NCBI GenBank assembly: GCA_945869735.1
Contig: CAMBPQ010000028.1
Location: 1 to 36,035 of the forward strand
Reading direction: 5' to 3'
From: Planctomicrobium piriforme
GTDB taxonomy: Bacteria; Planctomycetota; Planctomycetia; Pirellulales; UBA1268
DNA length: 36,035 nt
This document shows, one piece after another, positions 15,522 through 23,389 of the stretch (within the stretch, counting starts at the first letter, position 1; every line of letters begins with the position of its first letter). The position numbers and the translations under genes were made by a program. The notes beneath the pieces are model-generated. The model was not told the origin of the DNA. It made no database searches and saw only the letters and a list, made by a program, of their open reading frames with translations.

Positions 15522-17210
15522 TCAGGGTAGCGGCCGCAGGCCACCGAGTTTACCACCGAACCGAGGCGAGGCGATCAAAACCGGGTCGGGTGACGTGGCC
15601 GATCCCATGTTGCCCGCCACGTCGACCGCCTCAACGCGAACGTAGACTTTTGCCGGCACGTTGCGGTCGGGGGTCCAACGGTGCTCGCCCTGGTTGTCGA
15701 CGCCATCGGCGATCGTCGCCCACGGGCCTTCCGCGTTGGGCGAGTAGAGGAGTCGCACGGCTCCCGGGGCGATCAGCGGCTCGCGAACGACATACCGAAT
15801 GACCAGCGCTGCCAACGGCGCCGACTCGTCGCGGCTGATTTCCACGAGTTCGACCTGCGGCGGTTCCTCGTCGATGCCGACCCAGGCATCGGGGGCGGCG
15901 CCCGACCGCGGCCCGCCAGACTCGTCGCCCGCTTCGGCGACGAGTTCGAGCCGCACGCCATAAAGCCCGGCCGCGGTCAACGTGACGTCGATCGGGCTGT
16001 TGCCGTCGTTGTCGACGGCCGTCCGCTGCCATGTCACGCCGCCGTCCTGCGTGGTCCAGAGTTCGGCGCGGAGTGGGCCCGCGGCGGCGCGGACGGCGGG
16101 AATCTCGTAATCCCAGGCGAACCGCCGCGACTTCGTCAGTTGGAGCGGACGGCCGCGATATTCAAGGCTGCCGCCCGCACTCGACTGCGTGATCCCCGGA
16201 TCACCGAGCGACTGGCGCTGCGTGGCCTGACTGGATTCGGCCCGGGGCAGGAGTGGCGTGGCCGACGTGTTGGCCGGCCGAACGAGGACGCTCCGATTGG
16301 TGCCGTCGATCGATCCGGATGGCAGTTGCGGTTGTCCGTCCGACCACGTTCCCGCGGCTTCGGCCGACCAGTCGCCGCCGGCGGTGTGTGGTGGGAGCGG
16401 GCCGCGGGCCGCGGGCTGGCTGACCGTCGTGAAACCGTCGGCGATCGCGGCTCCATCGGCCACGGACTGCTCGGGCAGCGGCGGCACGCCGATCTCCTTG
16501 GCGAGCGTTACCTGGTCGACCTGCGGATCGGTCGGCTCGAGCGTCAACTGCTTGACGGTCTGGTTACCCGACGAATCGGAGATGGCGATCTTCACCGTCA
16601 TCGTCTCGACCTTCTCGCCAGCCCACCAGATCTCCTCACCCACGAGATGGGCCGGCGACTCGCGGGCGAGAATGGCTTGAGCGGCCACTACCTTCCATGT
16701 CTTGTCGCCCGGACCGCGATACTCCACCTTCAGCGACTCGAGCCTTAGCGAATCGTCAGCTGCGGCATAGCGGCAGACGATTTCGCCGTCGCTGCCCTTC
16801 CACACGCGGCCCGCGAGCCGCGGGCCAGCGGCGTCGACCAGCACGCGGATATCCGGGCCTTCGCCACCGCGGGAGCGGCCCTTCTTGTCGAGTGCCCGAA
16901 GTCGGAACCAATATTCGCCATCGGTCTCGGCACGGTAGGTGAACGACGTGGCCGTCGGTGCGGCCTCGCCCGCCGATTGCCAACTGGAGCCGAGATCCGT
17001 CGACACGTTGAGCACCACCTTCTGTGGGGCGGCATCGGCGTCGGGGTCTTCAGATTTTGGGATCCGGAAGGGGATCGCGAAGGTGCGGTGCTTCGTTCGC
17101 ACGAGTTCTGGGAGGCCGGGAGTCGCCAACGGCTGCGCTGCGAGCGAGCAGGCACACGCGCACACGACGGCGAGGGCGGCCAACAGCTGCCGCCAGACCG
17201 CCGGCCGCAT
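15522..17210 (-). CDS. Secreted hypothetical protein with beta-sandwich-like repeats
   Basis: 562 residues beginning with a good signal peptide (RQLLAALAVVCACACSLAAQ, probable cleavage after AAQ). The mature part has repeated segments that look like Ig/Fn3-type strands: SFTYRAETDGEYWFRLRALD, a second block ending SDSSGNQTVKQLTLEP, a proline/serine/glutamine-rich linker around residues 270-350, then WTTQDGGVTWQRTAVDNDG and VYVRVEAVDVAGNMGSAT. It may be periplasmic or cell-surface; no catalytic motif is evident. I chose the ATG at 17210, because an ATG at 17246 adds 12 uncharged residues before the signal peptide. It diverges from the gene pair at 17520 and is closed by the terminator at 15463-15493. 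Function unknown. Confidence 0.85.
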   Translation of the reverse strand: MRPAVWRQLLAALAVVCACACSLAAQPLATPGLPELVRTKHRTFAIPFRIPKSEDPDADAAPQKVVLNVSTDLGSSWQSAGEAAPTATSFTYRAETDGEYWFRLRALDKKGRSRGGEGPDIRVLVDAAGPRLAGRVWKGSDGEIVCRYAAADDSLRLESLKVEYRGPGDKTWKVVAAQAILARESPAHLVGEEIWWAGEKVETMTVKIAISDSSGNQTVKQLTLEPTDPQVDQVTLAKEIGVPPLPEQSVADGAAIADGFTTVSQPAARGPLPPHTAGGDWSAEAAGTWSDGQPQLPSGSIDGTNRSVLVRPANTSATPLLPRAESSQATQRQSLGDPGITQSSAGGSLEYRGRPLQLTKSRRFAWDYEIPAVRAAAGPLRAELWTTQDGGVTWQRTAVDNDGNSPIDVTLTAAGLYGVRLELVAEAGDESGGPRSGAAPDAWVGIDEEPPQVELVEISRDESAPLAALVIRYVVREPLIAPGAVRLLYSPNAEGPWATIADGVDNQGEHRWTPDRNVPAKVYVRVEAVDVAGNMGSATSPDPVLIASPRFGGKLGGLRPLP

Positions 17211-17519
17211 CGTGAGGATCGGACCGGAGTGTGCCGAAGACGCCATACCGTCTGTGATCGGCGGCTCGAACACCCAGAGCCGCTGTTTTTCAGCAGGATC
17301 GGCAGAGTCACCCCGACGTACCGGCACGGGATCCACGGGGATTTTCCCGGGTCGTGAGACTGTGCGGATTACGGAATATGCGGCGATTTTCTTCTGGACC
17401 CAATCGGCGGCAGGCTGCCATAATCGGTCTGCTATTAGCCCACGGACGGGTTTAGACGGCTCGGCCGTCCCGACCGGACTGCGTCTGGGGACCCGTTCCC
17501 GGCGGGGTGCCAGCGACTC
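17211..17519. other. 309-base divergent gap
   Basis: Divergent promoter region between the secreted hypothetical gene (minus) and the SHOCT-like/clpX pair (plus). It contains the candidate extended -10 at 17416-17424. No gene is supported, although the minus-strand frame of the secreted protein stays open through it. Confidence 0.6.
17395..17424 (+). promoter_or_regulatory. Candidate promoter of the SHOCT-like/clpX pair
   Basis: TGCCATAAT (17416-17424) is an extended -10 with one mismatch to TGnTATAAT. TGGACC (17395-17400), 18 bases before the hexamer, is a weak -35. It would give a leader of about 90 bases before GTG 17520. Confidence 0.4.
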
Positions 17520-17810
17520 GTGCCAGCGTTCCTGACCACTGTGATTCTGCTTGCCCTGCTGGTCGGGGGGGGGATCGTTGCGATCGTCATGATCCGTGCG
17601 AGCTGGCTTCGGGACGTTGACGATCAGGTGGAATGGGAAAGAACGCTCGGCCGCTACAAAAATCTCCGCGACCAAGGTGTGCTCAGCGAAGTGGAATACC
17701 GAAACATAAGAACACTCGTCGAACCGCGAACGCGGATCGGCACGCCCGCACGCGATGGTCGGCAGCAGCCGCCCGTCGAGGGTGCCGGGCCGAAGCACGG
17801 GAGGAACTGA
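17520..17810 (+). CDS. Small membrane protein with SHOCT-like C-terminal helix pair
   Basis: 96 residues. One N-terminal membrane segment ([18 protein letters not shown]) is followed by a charged cytoplasmic part, [20 protein letters not shown], then EYRNIRTLV. This matches the pattern of SHOCT-type short domains (L-x-x-L-x-D-x-G-x-[IL]-[ST]-x-x-E-[YF]), thought to be oligomerisation or interaction modules. Start GTG 17520; no better start is seen. It ends four bases before the clpX ATG, so the two genes are almost certainly cotranscribed. A role with ClpX, for example at the membrane, is only suggested by this arrangement. Confidence 0.75.
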   Translation: MPAFLTTVILLALLVGGGIVAIVMIRASWLRDVDDQVEWERTLGRYKNLRDQGVLSEVEYRNIRTLVEPRTRIGTPARDGRQQPPVEGAGPKHGRN

Positions 17811-17814
17811 ACTA

Positions 17815-19104
17815 ATGCCATCCGGGAAAGACGTTGGCGGGCTTGGTCGGCGCGGCGCCGGCGGAACGACTAAGAAGAATGCGTTCTGTTCGTTCTGTCG
17901 CAAGAGTTACCGCGACGTCGGGCCGCTGGTCGAGGGCCCGGGCGATGTCTACATCTGCAGCGAGTGCATCGAGCTCTGCCAGTCGATCCTTGATCAGGAG
18001 AAGAAGCGACGCGGCACGAGTAAGCAACTCTTCACTGCGATTCCCTCCCCGCGCGAGATCGTCTCCCACCTGGATCAATATGTGATCGGGCAGCACCACG
18101 CGAAGCGGGTGCTCGCCGTCGCCGTGCACAGCCACTACAAGCGGCTCAACCTCAGTCGTGAAGCGGGCGAGGTCGAGGTCGACAAGTCCAACATTCTCCT
18201 CCTCGGCCCCACCGGTTGCGGCAAGACGCTCCTCGCCCGGACGCTCGCCAAGATCCTCGACGTGCCCTTCGCCATCGGCGACGCGACCACGCTCACCGAG
18301 GCCGGCTACGTGGGCGAGGACGTCGAGAACCTCCTGCTCAAGCTCCTCAACGCGGCCGACTTCGACATCGAAGCGGCGCAGCGCGGCGTGCTCTACATCG
18401 ACGAGATCGACAAGATCGGCAAGACGAGCCAAAACGTTTCGATCACACGCGACGTCTCGGGCGAGGGGGTGCAGCAGGCGTTGCTCAAGATGCTCGAGGG
18501 CACCGTCGCCAATGTGCCACCGCAGGGAGGCCGTAAGCATCCCGAGCAGCAGTACATCCAGATCGACACGTCGAACATTCTCTTCATCTGCGGCGGCACG
18601 TTCGTCGGGATCGAGAAGATCATCGGCAAGCGGCTGGGCAAGAAGACGATCGGCTTCGGCCAGCCGACGGGGTACCGCGGCGACGCCGACCTGGCGGAAC
18701 TACTGCCGCAGGTCGACTCCGACGACATCCTGGAGTTTGGCCTGATTCCCGAACTCGTTGGCCGACTCCCGGTGATCTCGTCGCTCCAGCCGCTCGACGA
18801 ACAGGCGCTCGTCAAAGTGCTCAACGATCCCAAGAATGCGCTCGTCAAGCAGTATCAGCGGATGTTCGGCCTCGAGAACTGTAATCTTGAGTTTACCGAT
18901 GAGGCGCTGGTGGCGATCGCCCGTAAGGCGATGCGGAAGGAGACCGGGGCCCGCGGCCTGCGTTCGATCATGGAGGACGTGATGCTCGACATCATGTTTG
19001 ACCTGCCCGAGCAACAGGGCAGCACCTATGTGATCAATGAGCGGAATGTCGCGGGCACGGAGCCAGTCGTGCTCGCCCGCGAGCCCCGCACGAAGAGCGC
19101 GTGA
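17815..19104 (+). CDS. clpX: ATP-dependent Clp protease ATP-binding subunit ClpX
   Basis: AAA+ unfoldase that feeds substrates to ClpP or remodels proteins alone. 429 residues, normal length. The N-terminal zinc-binding domain has C25, C28, C48 and C51 (CSFC, CSEC). The AAA+ core has Walker A GPTGCGKT (131-138), the pore loop GYVG (164-167) and Walker B VLYIDEID (192-199), followed by [20 protein letters not shown] and the C-terminal small domain ([20 protein letters not shown]). Start ATG 17815 has GAGGAA about 9 bases upstream. clpP and tig, its common neighbours, are not here; the upstream partner is a small membrane protein. The 3' flank begins with an inverted repeat that could end the transcript. 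Confidence 0.97.
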   Translation: MPSGKDVGGLGRRGAGGTTKKNAFCSFCRKSYRDVGPLVEGPGDVYICSECIELCQSILDQEKKRRGTSKQLFTAIPSPREIVSHLDQYVIGQHHAKRVLAVAVHSHYKRLNLSREAGEVEVDKSNILLLGPTGCGKTLLARTLAKILDVPFAIGDATTLTEAGYVGEDVENLLLKLLNAADFDIEAAQRGVLYIDEIDKIGKTSQNVSITRDVSGEGVQQALLKMLEGTVANVPPQGGRKHPEQQYIQIDTSNILFICGGTFVGIEKIIGKRLGKKTIGFGQPTGYRGDADLAELLPQVDSDDILEFGLIPELVGRLPVISSLQPLDEQALVKVLNDPKNALVKQYQRMFGLENCNLEFTDEALVAIARKAMRKETGARGLRSIMEDVMLDIMFDLPEQQGSTYVINERNVAGTEPVVLAREPRTKSA

Positions 19105-19124
19105 TCCGCGCCAGCCGGCCCGTG

Positions 19125-19152
19125 TGGCACGGGCTTGGGGTTGCCCGTGCCA
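19125..19152 (+). terminator. Hairpin downstream of clpX
   Basis: TGGCACGGGC pairs perfectly with GCCCGTGCCA (ten pairs, eight-base loop), 20 bases after the clpX stop. No U-tract is present. It is also part of the inverted-repeat element below. Confidence 0.5.
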
Positions 19153-19268
19153 TGTCGCCCGACGTTCGCTGCGGGCATCCGTGCCCTCCGCTCTCTGCAT
19201 GCTGGCTGCGCTTCGCCATCCTATCCTTCGCTGGCCAGCAAGCCCGGCGATATGGCACGGGCAACCCC
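19137..19268. repeat. 17-bp inverted repeat pair after clpX
   Basis: 19252-19268 reads ATGGCACGGGCAACCCC, and 19137-19153 is its exact reverse complement. The 98 bases between contain further short palindromic words (GCTGGCCAGC). The right arm can pair with the right side of the adjacent hairpin, so two alternative folds exist. Confidence 0.65.
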
Positions 19269-19326
19269 GCGCTTGCAGGGCGCCGAGACCGCATGAGCTT
19301 TTGGTGTGGAGCGGGGCGGTGTGCTA

Positions 19327-19370
19327 CCCGTATACCCCGCGCTCGCGCTTGGGGCTTCCTGGCGGGAGGC
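19327..19370 (+). repeat. Dispersed repeat copy 7
   Basis: CCCGTATACCCCGCGCTCGC, then GCTTGGGGCTTCCTGGCGGG: consensus copy in plus orientation, abutting the 72-bp repeat. Confidence 0.88.
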
Positions 19371-19440
19371 AAGGGGGTCGGCGAACGCTCGAGGAGCCTT
19401 GGGCGTATTCTCGCCCCGGCGACGAGACTTTTGCCGCCCC
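19369..19440. repeat. 72-bp repeat, copy 1
   Basis: Identical to 22559-22630 at 71 of 72 bases (19409 is T, the other copy has C). It begins GCAAGGGGGTCGGCGAACGC and ends GACTTTTGCCGCCCC, and contains the small hairpin GGGCG/CGCCC. Both copies sit in convergent gaps. Confidence 0.92.
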
Positions 19441-19487
19441 CTTTGCCGGCGTTCCACCGTTGTCGAATGCGCTCGACCGACGTCGCG

Positions 19488-20411
19488 CTACGCCCCGCGG
19501 CGTTCGGTGGCCTGGAGCGTAAACCTCGGCAGGCGGATCGTCATCGCCGTGCCTTTGCCCGGGGCACTCTCGACGCGGATCCGGCCGCGGTGGGCCTCGA
19601 CGATCTCGCGGCAGGAAGCCAGGCCCATGCCGCTGCCCCCCTTGCCGGTCTCGTCTGGCCCCGACTTGGTGGTGAAGTGCGGTTCGAAGATCTTCCGCAT
19701 CACCTCGGGAGGCATGCCGCTGCCGGTGTCGCGGACCATCAGGTCGACGAAGCCCGTGGCCTCGTCGTGGGAGAGACGCAGGATCAGCCGTCCACCGGTC
19801 GGCATTGCCTGACGGGCGTTGACCAGGAGGTTCAGGAGCACCTGCTGTAACTGGCTCGGATTGGCGGAAACCCGGGGCACCGCGGCGAACTCCCGCTCCA
19901 CCTGGACGCGATACTTCATCATTTCGCGTTCCAAGAGCACGAGCACGTCCTCGATGAGCGTCAGCAGGTCGGTCGGCTCGAACCGGCTCGATCGGTTCCG
20001 CGACATCGACAACACACTCGCGGTGATCTTGGCGGCCCGGGTGCCGGCCGAGAGGATCCGCTCCAGGGCCTTGTCGCGGGTGGGCTGATCGCGGTGGCGG
20101 ATGCCCATCCTCGCGTAGTTGAGGATCGTGGTGAGGGCATTGTTGAACTCGTGGGTCGTGGTACCCAGCAACTCGCCGATGCTGGCCTGCTTTCGCGCCT
20201 CGAGCAGTTGCCGGCGGAGGTCTGCCAGTTCGGCCGCGTGCCGGGCCTGGGCTGCCAGCAGCTCGCTCGTCGGAATGGTCGCTGCGGCGGTCGGGACCTT
20301 CACCCGCTGCGGTGCCGGGGATGCGTCAGGGCGCACGACGATTAAATCGCGACAGGAAGGCTCGCCTTCCCCGCGATCGCACCGCCCCGCAGGATCCGCC
20401 GCCCCGTCCAT
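19488..20411 (-). CDS. Cytoplasmic sensor-less histidine kinase
   Basis: Predicted 307-residue soluble histidine kinase. No membrane segment or known sensor domain is visible. Residues 1-50 look disordered, and 50-80 form a probable coiled coil ([20 protein letters not shown]). The HisKA box is [19 protein letters not shown] with H87 as phospho-acceptor; the N box is [14 protein letters not shown]1 is [13 protein letters not shown], then [10 protein letters not shown]2 is [17 protein letters not shown]. The HEFNN box and C-terminal details resemble NtrB-like and other HPK4-type kinases. Start ATG 20411 was chosen; the open frame upstream is arginine-rich and unlike protein. No response regulator is adjacent. 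It diverges from a pseudopilin gene. Confidence 0.88.
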   Translation of the reverse strand: MDGAADPAGRCDRGEGEPSCRDLIVVRPDASPAPQRVKVPTAAATIPTSELLAAQARHAAELADLRRQLLEARKQASIGELLGTTTHEFNNALTTILNYARMGIRHRDQPTRDKALERILSAGTRAAKITASVLSMSRNRSSRFEPTDLLTLIEDVLVLLEREMMKYRVQVEREFAAVPRVSANPSQLQQVLLNLLVNARQAMPTGGRLILRLSHDEATGFVDLMVRDTGSGMPPEVMRKIFEPHFTTKSGPDETGKGGSGMGLASCREIVEAHRGRIRVESAPGKGTAMTIRLPRFTLQATERRGA

Positions 20412-20576
20412 GATTACCGTGCCCAGTTCGGAGGTGTCGCCCCATTCCGCAAAGTTCGCCTGACGGGCACTCTTTGGACGACCGGGGTTGTTTGCCCTGG
20501 TCGCCACCCCCAAATGCCTGCTTTGGCGGGACTTGCGCCCCAGCGGGAGGTATCGTCGCCGGCGCGACACCGGCTG

Positions 20577-20582
20577 TACAAT
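20577..20582 (+). promoter_or_regulatory. Candidate -10 of the pseudopilin gene
   Basis: TACAAT, preceded directly by TG, lies 108 bases upstream of ATG 20691 in the divergent gap. No good -35 is seen. AGGA (20683-20686) precedes the start codon. Confidence 0.3.
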
Positions 20583-20690
20583 CGACGGAGCACGCCGATT
20601 CGGCTCCTCGACCGTTCAAGATTCCGCAGACCGGTCTTCGTTGCCGCTGCGAACGTTCTCATCCGGCAAACCGGCGCGATTCAGGAATCC

Positions 20691-21449
20691 ATGACACCTC
20701 TCCGACCTGTCCACTCTCTTGGCAGCCGTTGCCCACACCGCCCGGGCATCACGCTCGTAGAGCTTCTGGTGGTGATCTCGATCATCGGCCTGCTGGTTGG
20801 GCTGTTGCTGCCGGCTGTGCAGTCAACGCGGGAGGCTGCCCGGCGGATCACCTGCAAATCAAATCTAAAGCAGGTCGGAATCGCCATGATCTCCTACATG
20901 GATCGCAAGACGAAGGGCCGGTTCCCGGTGGCCGCGTCGTTGCCGAGTTCGGAGATTCTCAACCGTTGGCCCGCGGAGCCGATCCGGCCGAGCATCGCGT
21001 CGGCCCTGGGGGCGTTTATCGAAAACAGCCGTGAGGCGTTTCGGTGCCCGTCAGACAGCGTGTATTTCGCCCGTAATCCCGCGTCGGAGGTCGGGAGGAA
21101 AATCGTGGAGCGGCTCGCGGAGATTCCCGAGGACAAGCGTCCCGCCGAGTACAAGGACGTGCCGTACGAGGGCACGAGCTACGAGTACCCGATCCGGCGA
21201 CTGCTGAACACCGACCAGACCAAGGGCAAGACTCGCGAGGAGGCCCTGACCTCCAGCCGCCTCGGGAGCAACCTCGCTTCGTCCAAGCTCTGGGTGCTGT
21301 ATGAATTTGGTCCGTTTCACATGACGGGTTTCGCGGGTCTGTTCTCGGCCGATGAGTCCGGCACGAACCAGACCGACGACCCAAACTGGTCGCCGCCCGA
21401 GGGCTCGCGCAACTTCCTCTACTTCGACGGCCACGTCGACAATCTTTGA
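20691..21449 (+). CDS. DUF1559 (H-X9-DG) pseudopilin-like protein
   Basis: 252-residue secreted protein with a type IV prepilin signal: HRPG then [20 protein letters not shown]. Cleavage would fall after G19, and E lies at mature position 5 as required. The C-terminus [11 protein letters not shown] is the DG-type motif that gives the H-X9-DG family its name. This family is greatly expanded in planctomycetes, where its role is unclear (pseudopilus or surface fibres have been proposed). It is shorter than the usual 300-350 residues. Start ATG 20691 with AGGA upstream; the open frame upstream is not protein-like. It heads a three-gene plus-strand run and diverges from a histidine kinase. Confidence 0.93.
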   Translation: MTPLRPVHSLGSRCPHRPGITLVELLVVISIIGLLVGLLLPAVQSTREAARRITCKSNLKQVGIAMISYMDRKTKGRFPVAASLPSSEILNRWPAEPIRPSIASALGAFIENSREAFRCPSDSVYFARNPASEVGRKIVERLAEIPEDKRPAEYKDVPYEGTSYEYPIRRLLNTDQTKGKTREEALTSSRLGSNLASSKLWVLYEFGPFHMTGFAGLFSADESGTNQTDDPNWSPPEGSRNFLYFDGHVDNL

Positions 21450-21483
21450 TTATGATCACCTCCCAGTCCCCGAGGCTTCATCC

Positions 21484-22224
21484 ATGAGCACGGCAACGAT
21501 CCGTTCGTCCCAGCCCGGACGATCCTCCGCCGACACCGATGGCCCCGCATGGGGCCTCTGGCTGGGTCTCGCCGCGGCCTTCGTGCTGCTGGTGATGTGG
21601 CTCGCCTGGTTTCTTGGTTGGCTGAGTTTCGGTACCGATCCTCGCGTGGCCGAGATCCGGCAACTACAGGCGGAGGCCCAGAAGCAGTTCACCGAGAACG
21701 GCGGCCCCAAGACCGTCGCCGAGGCGACCGCGGCCATGACATCCATGAACACGATCCGCGCGAAGTTGGAGGCGCTGCCTCCTCATCTGCGGTCGCAGGC
21801 GGAGCGGCAGGGGGGCGGCATGTTCCGCTCCGCGATGGGGGCGCGGATCGACACCTACTTTGCCCTCCCGCCCGAGAAGCGGCAGGCCGAGGTCGATCGC
21901 CAGATCGATCAGGAAGAGATGATGCGGAAGGCCTTCGAGGCCGGCCGGGCCGTTGCCGGTGTACTTGGCGGCGGGCAGGGCGGCGGGCAGGGCGGCGGGC
22001 AGGGCGGCCAAGGCGGAGCCGCCGGTACGGCCGGGTCGGGGACCTCTGCCGCACCCCCGGGCCCTCACAGGATGAGCGGCGGCAGCGAGGAGGACCGCAA
22101 CAAGTGGCGGAAGTCGATGATCGATCGCACCACGCCTGAGCAGCGGGCCCGGTACGTGGAGTATCGCCGCGTGATGGACGAACGCCGCGAGCAGCGGGGC
22201 CTGCCGAGTGGCTGGGGGAGGTGA
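21484..22224 (+). CDS. Hypothetical single-pass membrane protein with Gly/Gln repeat
   Basis: 246 residues. Membrane segment near residues 22-45 (WGLWLGLAAAFVLLVMWLAW), then a helical, charged domain (EIRQLQAEAQKQF, MFRSAMGARIDTYFALPPEK). A low-complexity stretch follows, in which a 12-base unit is repeated three times (21967-22002, GGGQ per unit), and then a basic C-terminal helix (TTPEQRARYVEYRRVMDERR). No family is recognised. The GGGQ tract is probably a flexible linker and could vary in length. Start ATG 21484, 34 bases after the pseudopilin stop; it overlaps the next gene by four bases. It may be anchored with its C-terminal domain in the cytoplasm or periplasm. Confidence 0.8.
   Translation: MSTATIRSSQPGRSSADTDGPAWGLWLGLAAAFVLLVMWLAWFLGWLSFGTDPRVAEIRQLQAEAQKQFTENGGPKTVAEATAAMTSMNTIRAKLEALPPHLRSQAERQGGGMFRSAMGARIDTYFALPPEKRQAEVDRQIDQEEMMRKAFEAGRAVAGVLGGGQGGGQGGGQGGQGGAAGTAGSGTSAAPPGPHRMSGGSEEDRNKWRKSMIDRTTPEQRARYVEYRRVMDERREQRGLPSGWGR
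21967..22002 (+). repeat. Three tandem 12-bp units inside a gene
   Basis: GGCGGCGGGCAG three times, in frame, encoding a Gly/Gln linker. Perfect copies, so slippage could add or remove four residues at a time. Confidence 0.9.
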
Positions 22225-22508
22225 CGCCTCCCGTGTCCGACACGCTCGGCCTACTCGCTGAGGCGAGTCAACTCGCCCGCGACCTTGGCTACCGCCTTCG
22301 CGAAGAGCCGCTTGGCGATCTACCGGGTGGGCTCTGCTCGATCGGTGGTGTCTCGCATCTGATTCTCAACATGGAGCATTCGACGTCGGATCGGCTCGAC
22401 CGTTTGCTTGCCGCGCTCGCGGCCGACCCGCGAACGGCGGCCGAGCCCAAGAGCCGCCTGCTCGAAATCAGGCTTGCGCGGCTTGCCGGTGGCGACGCCC
22501 CCGGCTAG
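22221..22508 (+). CDS. Small hypothetical protein
   Basis: 95 residues starting at GTG 22221, overlapping the previous stop (GTGA), which suggests translational coupling. The sequence has a helical start (LGLLAEASQLARDLGYRLRE), a conserved-looking centre (GDLPGGLCSIGGVSHLILNM) and a closing helix pair (DRLDRLLAALAADPRTAA). There is no membrane segment, and no metal-site pattern beyond one cysteine. I do not recognise the family. The overlap with its neighbour and the normal codon usage support a real gene. Confidence 0.7.
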   Translation: MTPPVSDTLGLLAEASQLARDLGYRLREEPLGDLPGGLCSIGGVSHLILNMEHSTSDRLDRLLAALAADPRTAAEPKSRLLEIRLARLAGGDAPG

Positions 22509-22558
22509 AAGGCATCTGCCTTTGGTGGAGCGGTGAGACGGCAGCTTGGAGGAGGTAG

Positions 22559-22630
22559 GCAAGGGGGTCGGCGAACGCTCGAGGAGCCTTGGGCGTATCC
22601 TCGCCCCGGCGACGAGACTTTTGCCGCCCC
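22559..22630. repeat. 72-bp repeat, copy 2
   Basis: Second copy of the element at 19369-19440, same orientation, one mismatch. It ends 39 bases from the nadD stop codon, in the convergent gap 22509-22669. Confidence 0.92.
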
Positions 22631-22669
22631 CGAGCCGGCAAGACACGGAAGTCGAATGCGCTCTCACGC

Positions 22670-23293
22670 TCACACGCCGCGGTAGAGACTGTGGGTCGCG
22701 ATGTAGGCCTCGACGGCCCGCGGTGTGCGGTAGCGAATGCTGCGACCCGCCGCGGTGGCCGCCCGCAAGTCGCTGGCCCGGATACCGATCGCGGGCATTC
22801 GCACCCGCGCGGCGATGATCTTCTCGAGACGCTCGCGGCCGAGCAGGCTGGCAAGCCCCGCATCGCGGGCCAACGTGGCAAGATCGTCGAGTGATTCCCG
22901 CTCCACGGCCAACACTTCGCACCGCTCGGCGATCGTCTGCGGCTTGCGCCACGTAGGGAGCTGGGCCAATGCATCGGGGCCGAGCACGAGCACGAGTTCA
23001 TCGTGCGGGTGCTGTCTGGCCAGTGCGTCGAGCGTGTCGACGGTGTAGCTCACGCCCCCGCGATCGATCTCGACGGTCGACACGGCAAACGCCCCGTGGC
23101 CGCCGACGGCGAGGTTCAGCATCGCCACGCGATGGGAGGCGTCGGCCAGCTCGTGCCCCTGCTTGTGCGGTGGGATCGCCGCGGGCACGAGAATCACCCG
23201 CTCGAGCCTGCCCTGCTCGCGGCAGCATTCCGCGGCGATCAGATGGCCGATGTGGACGGGATTGAAACTGCCGCCGAAAATGCCGATTCGCAT
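22670..23293 (-). CDS. nadD: Nicotinate-nucleotide adenylyltransferase
   Basis: Makes deamido-NAD from nicotinate mononucleotide and ATP in NAD synthesis. 207 residues, typical length. The nucleotidyltransferase start GIFGGSFNPVHIGHLIAAE carries the (H/T)xGH motif; PAAIPPHKQGHELADASHRV is the substrate loop; the C-terminal GIRASDLRAATAAGRSIRYR corresponds to the family's ISxTxIR region, followed by the usual V-x-x-Y-I-x-x-H-x-L-Y end. The ATG at 23293 places the first motif right at the N-terminus. It diverges from priA across 96 bases. rsfS and obg, its frequent partners, are not adjacent. Confidence 0.95.
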   Translation of the reverse strand: MRIGIFGGSFNPVHIGHLIAAECCREQGRLERVILVPAAIPPHKQGHELADASHRVAMLNLAVGGHGAFAVSTVEIDRGGVSYTVDTLDALARQHPHDELVLVLGPDALAQLPTWRKPQTIAERCEVLAVERESLDDLATLARDAGLASLLGRERLEKIIAARVRMPAIGIRASDLRAATAAGRSIRYRTPRAVEAYIATHSLYRGV

Positions 23294-23377
23294 CACCGCC
23301 TCCGCTTCCGACCGCACCAGGAACCAAGGATTCGGGAACCTTTTGGTCTTTTTCGTCCCGCCAGACACGCCGAAGTC

Positions 23378-23383
23378 TAAATT
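23378..23383 (+). promoter_or_regulatory. Candidate -10 of priA
   Basis: TAAATT matches four of six bases of TATAAT and stands out in GC-rich DNA. Only six bases separate it from the priA ATG, so a transcript from it would be leaderless. Confidence 0.25.
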
Positions 23384-23389
23384 GCGGTC

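Larger units (their letters stand above)
19105..19487. other. 383-base convergent gap packed with repeats
   Basis: It lies between the clpX and histidine kinase 3' ends. In order it holds an inverted-repeat element (19125-19268), a dispersed repeat copy (19327-19370) and the 72-bp repeat (19369-19440). No gene is supported. Confidence 0.75.
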
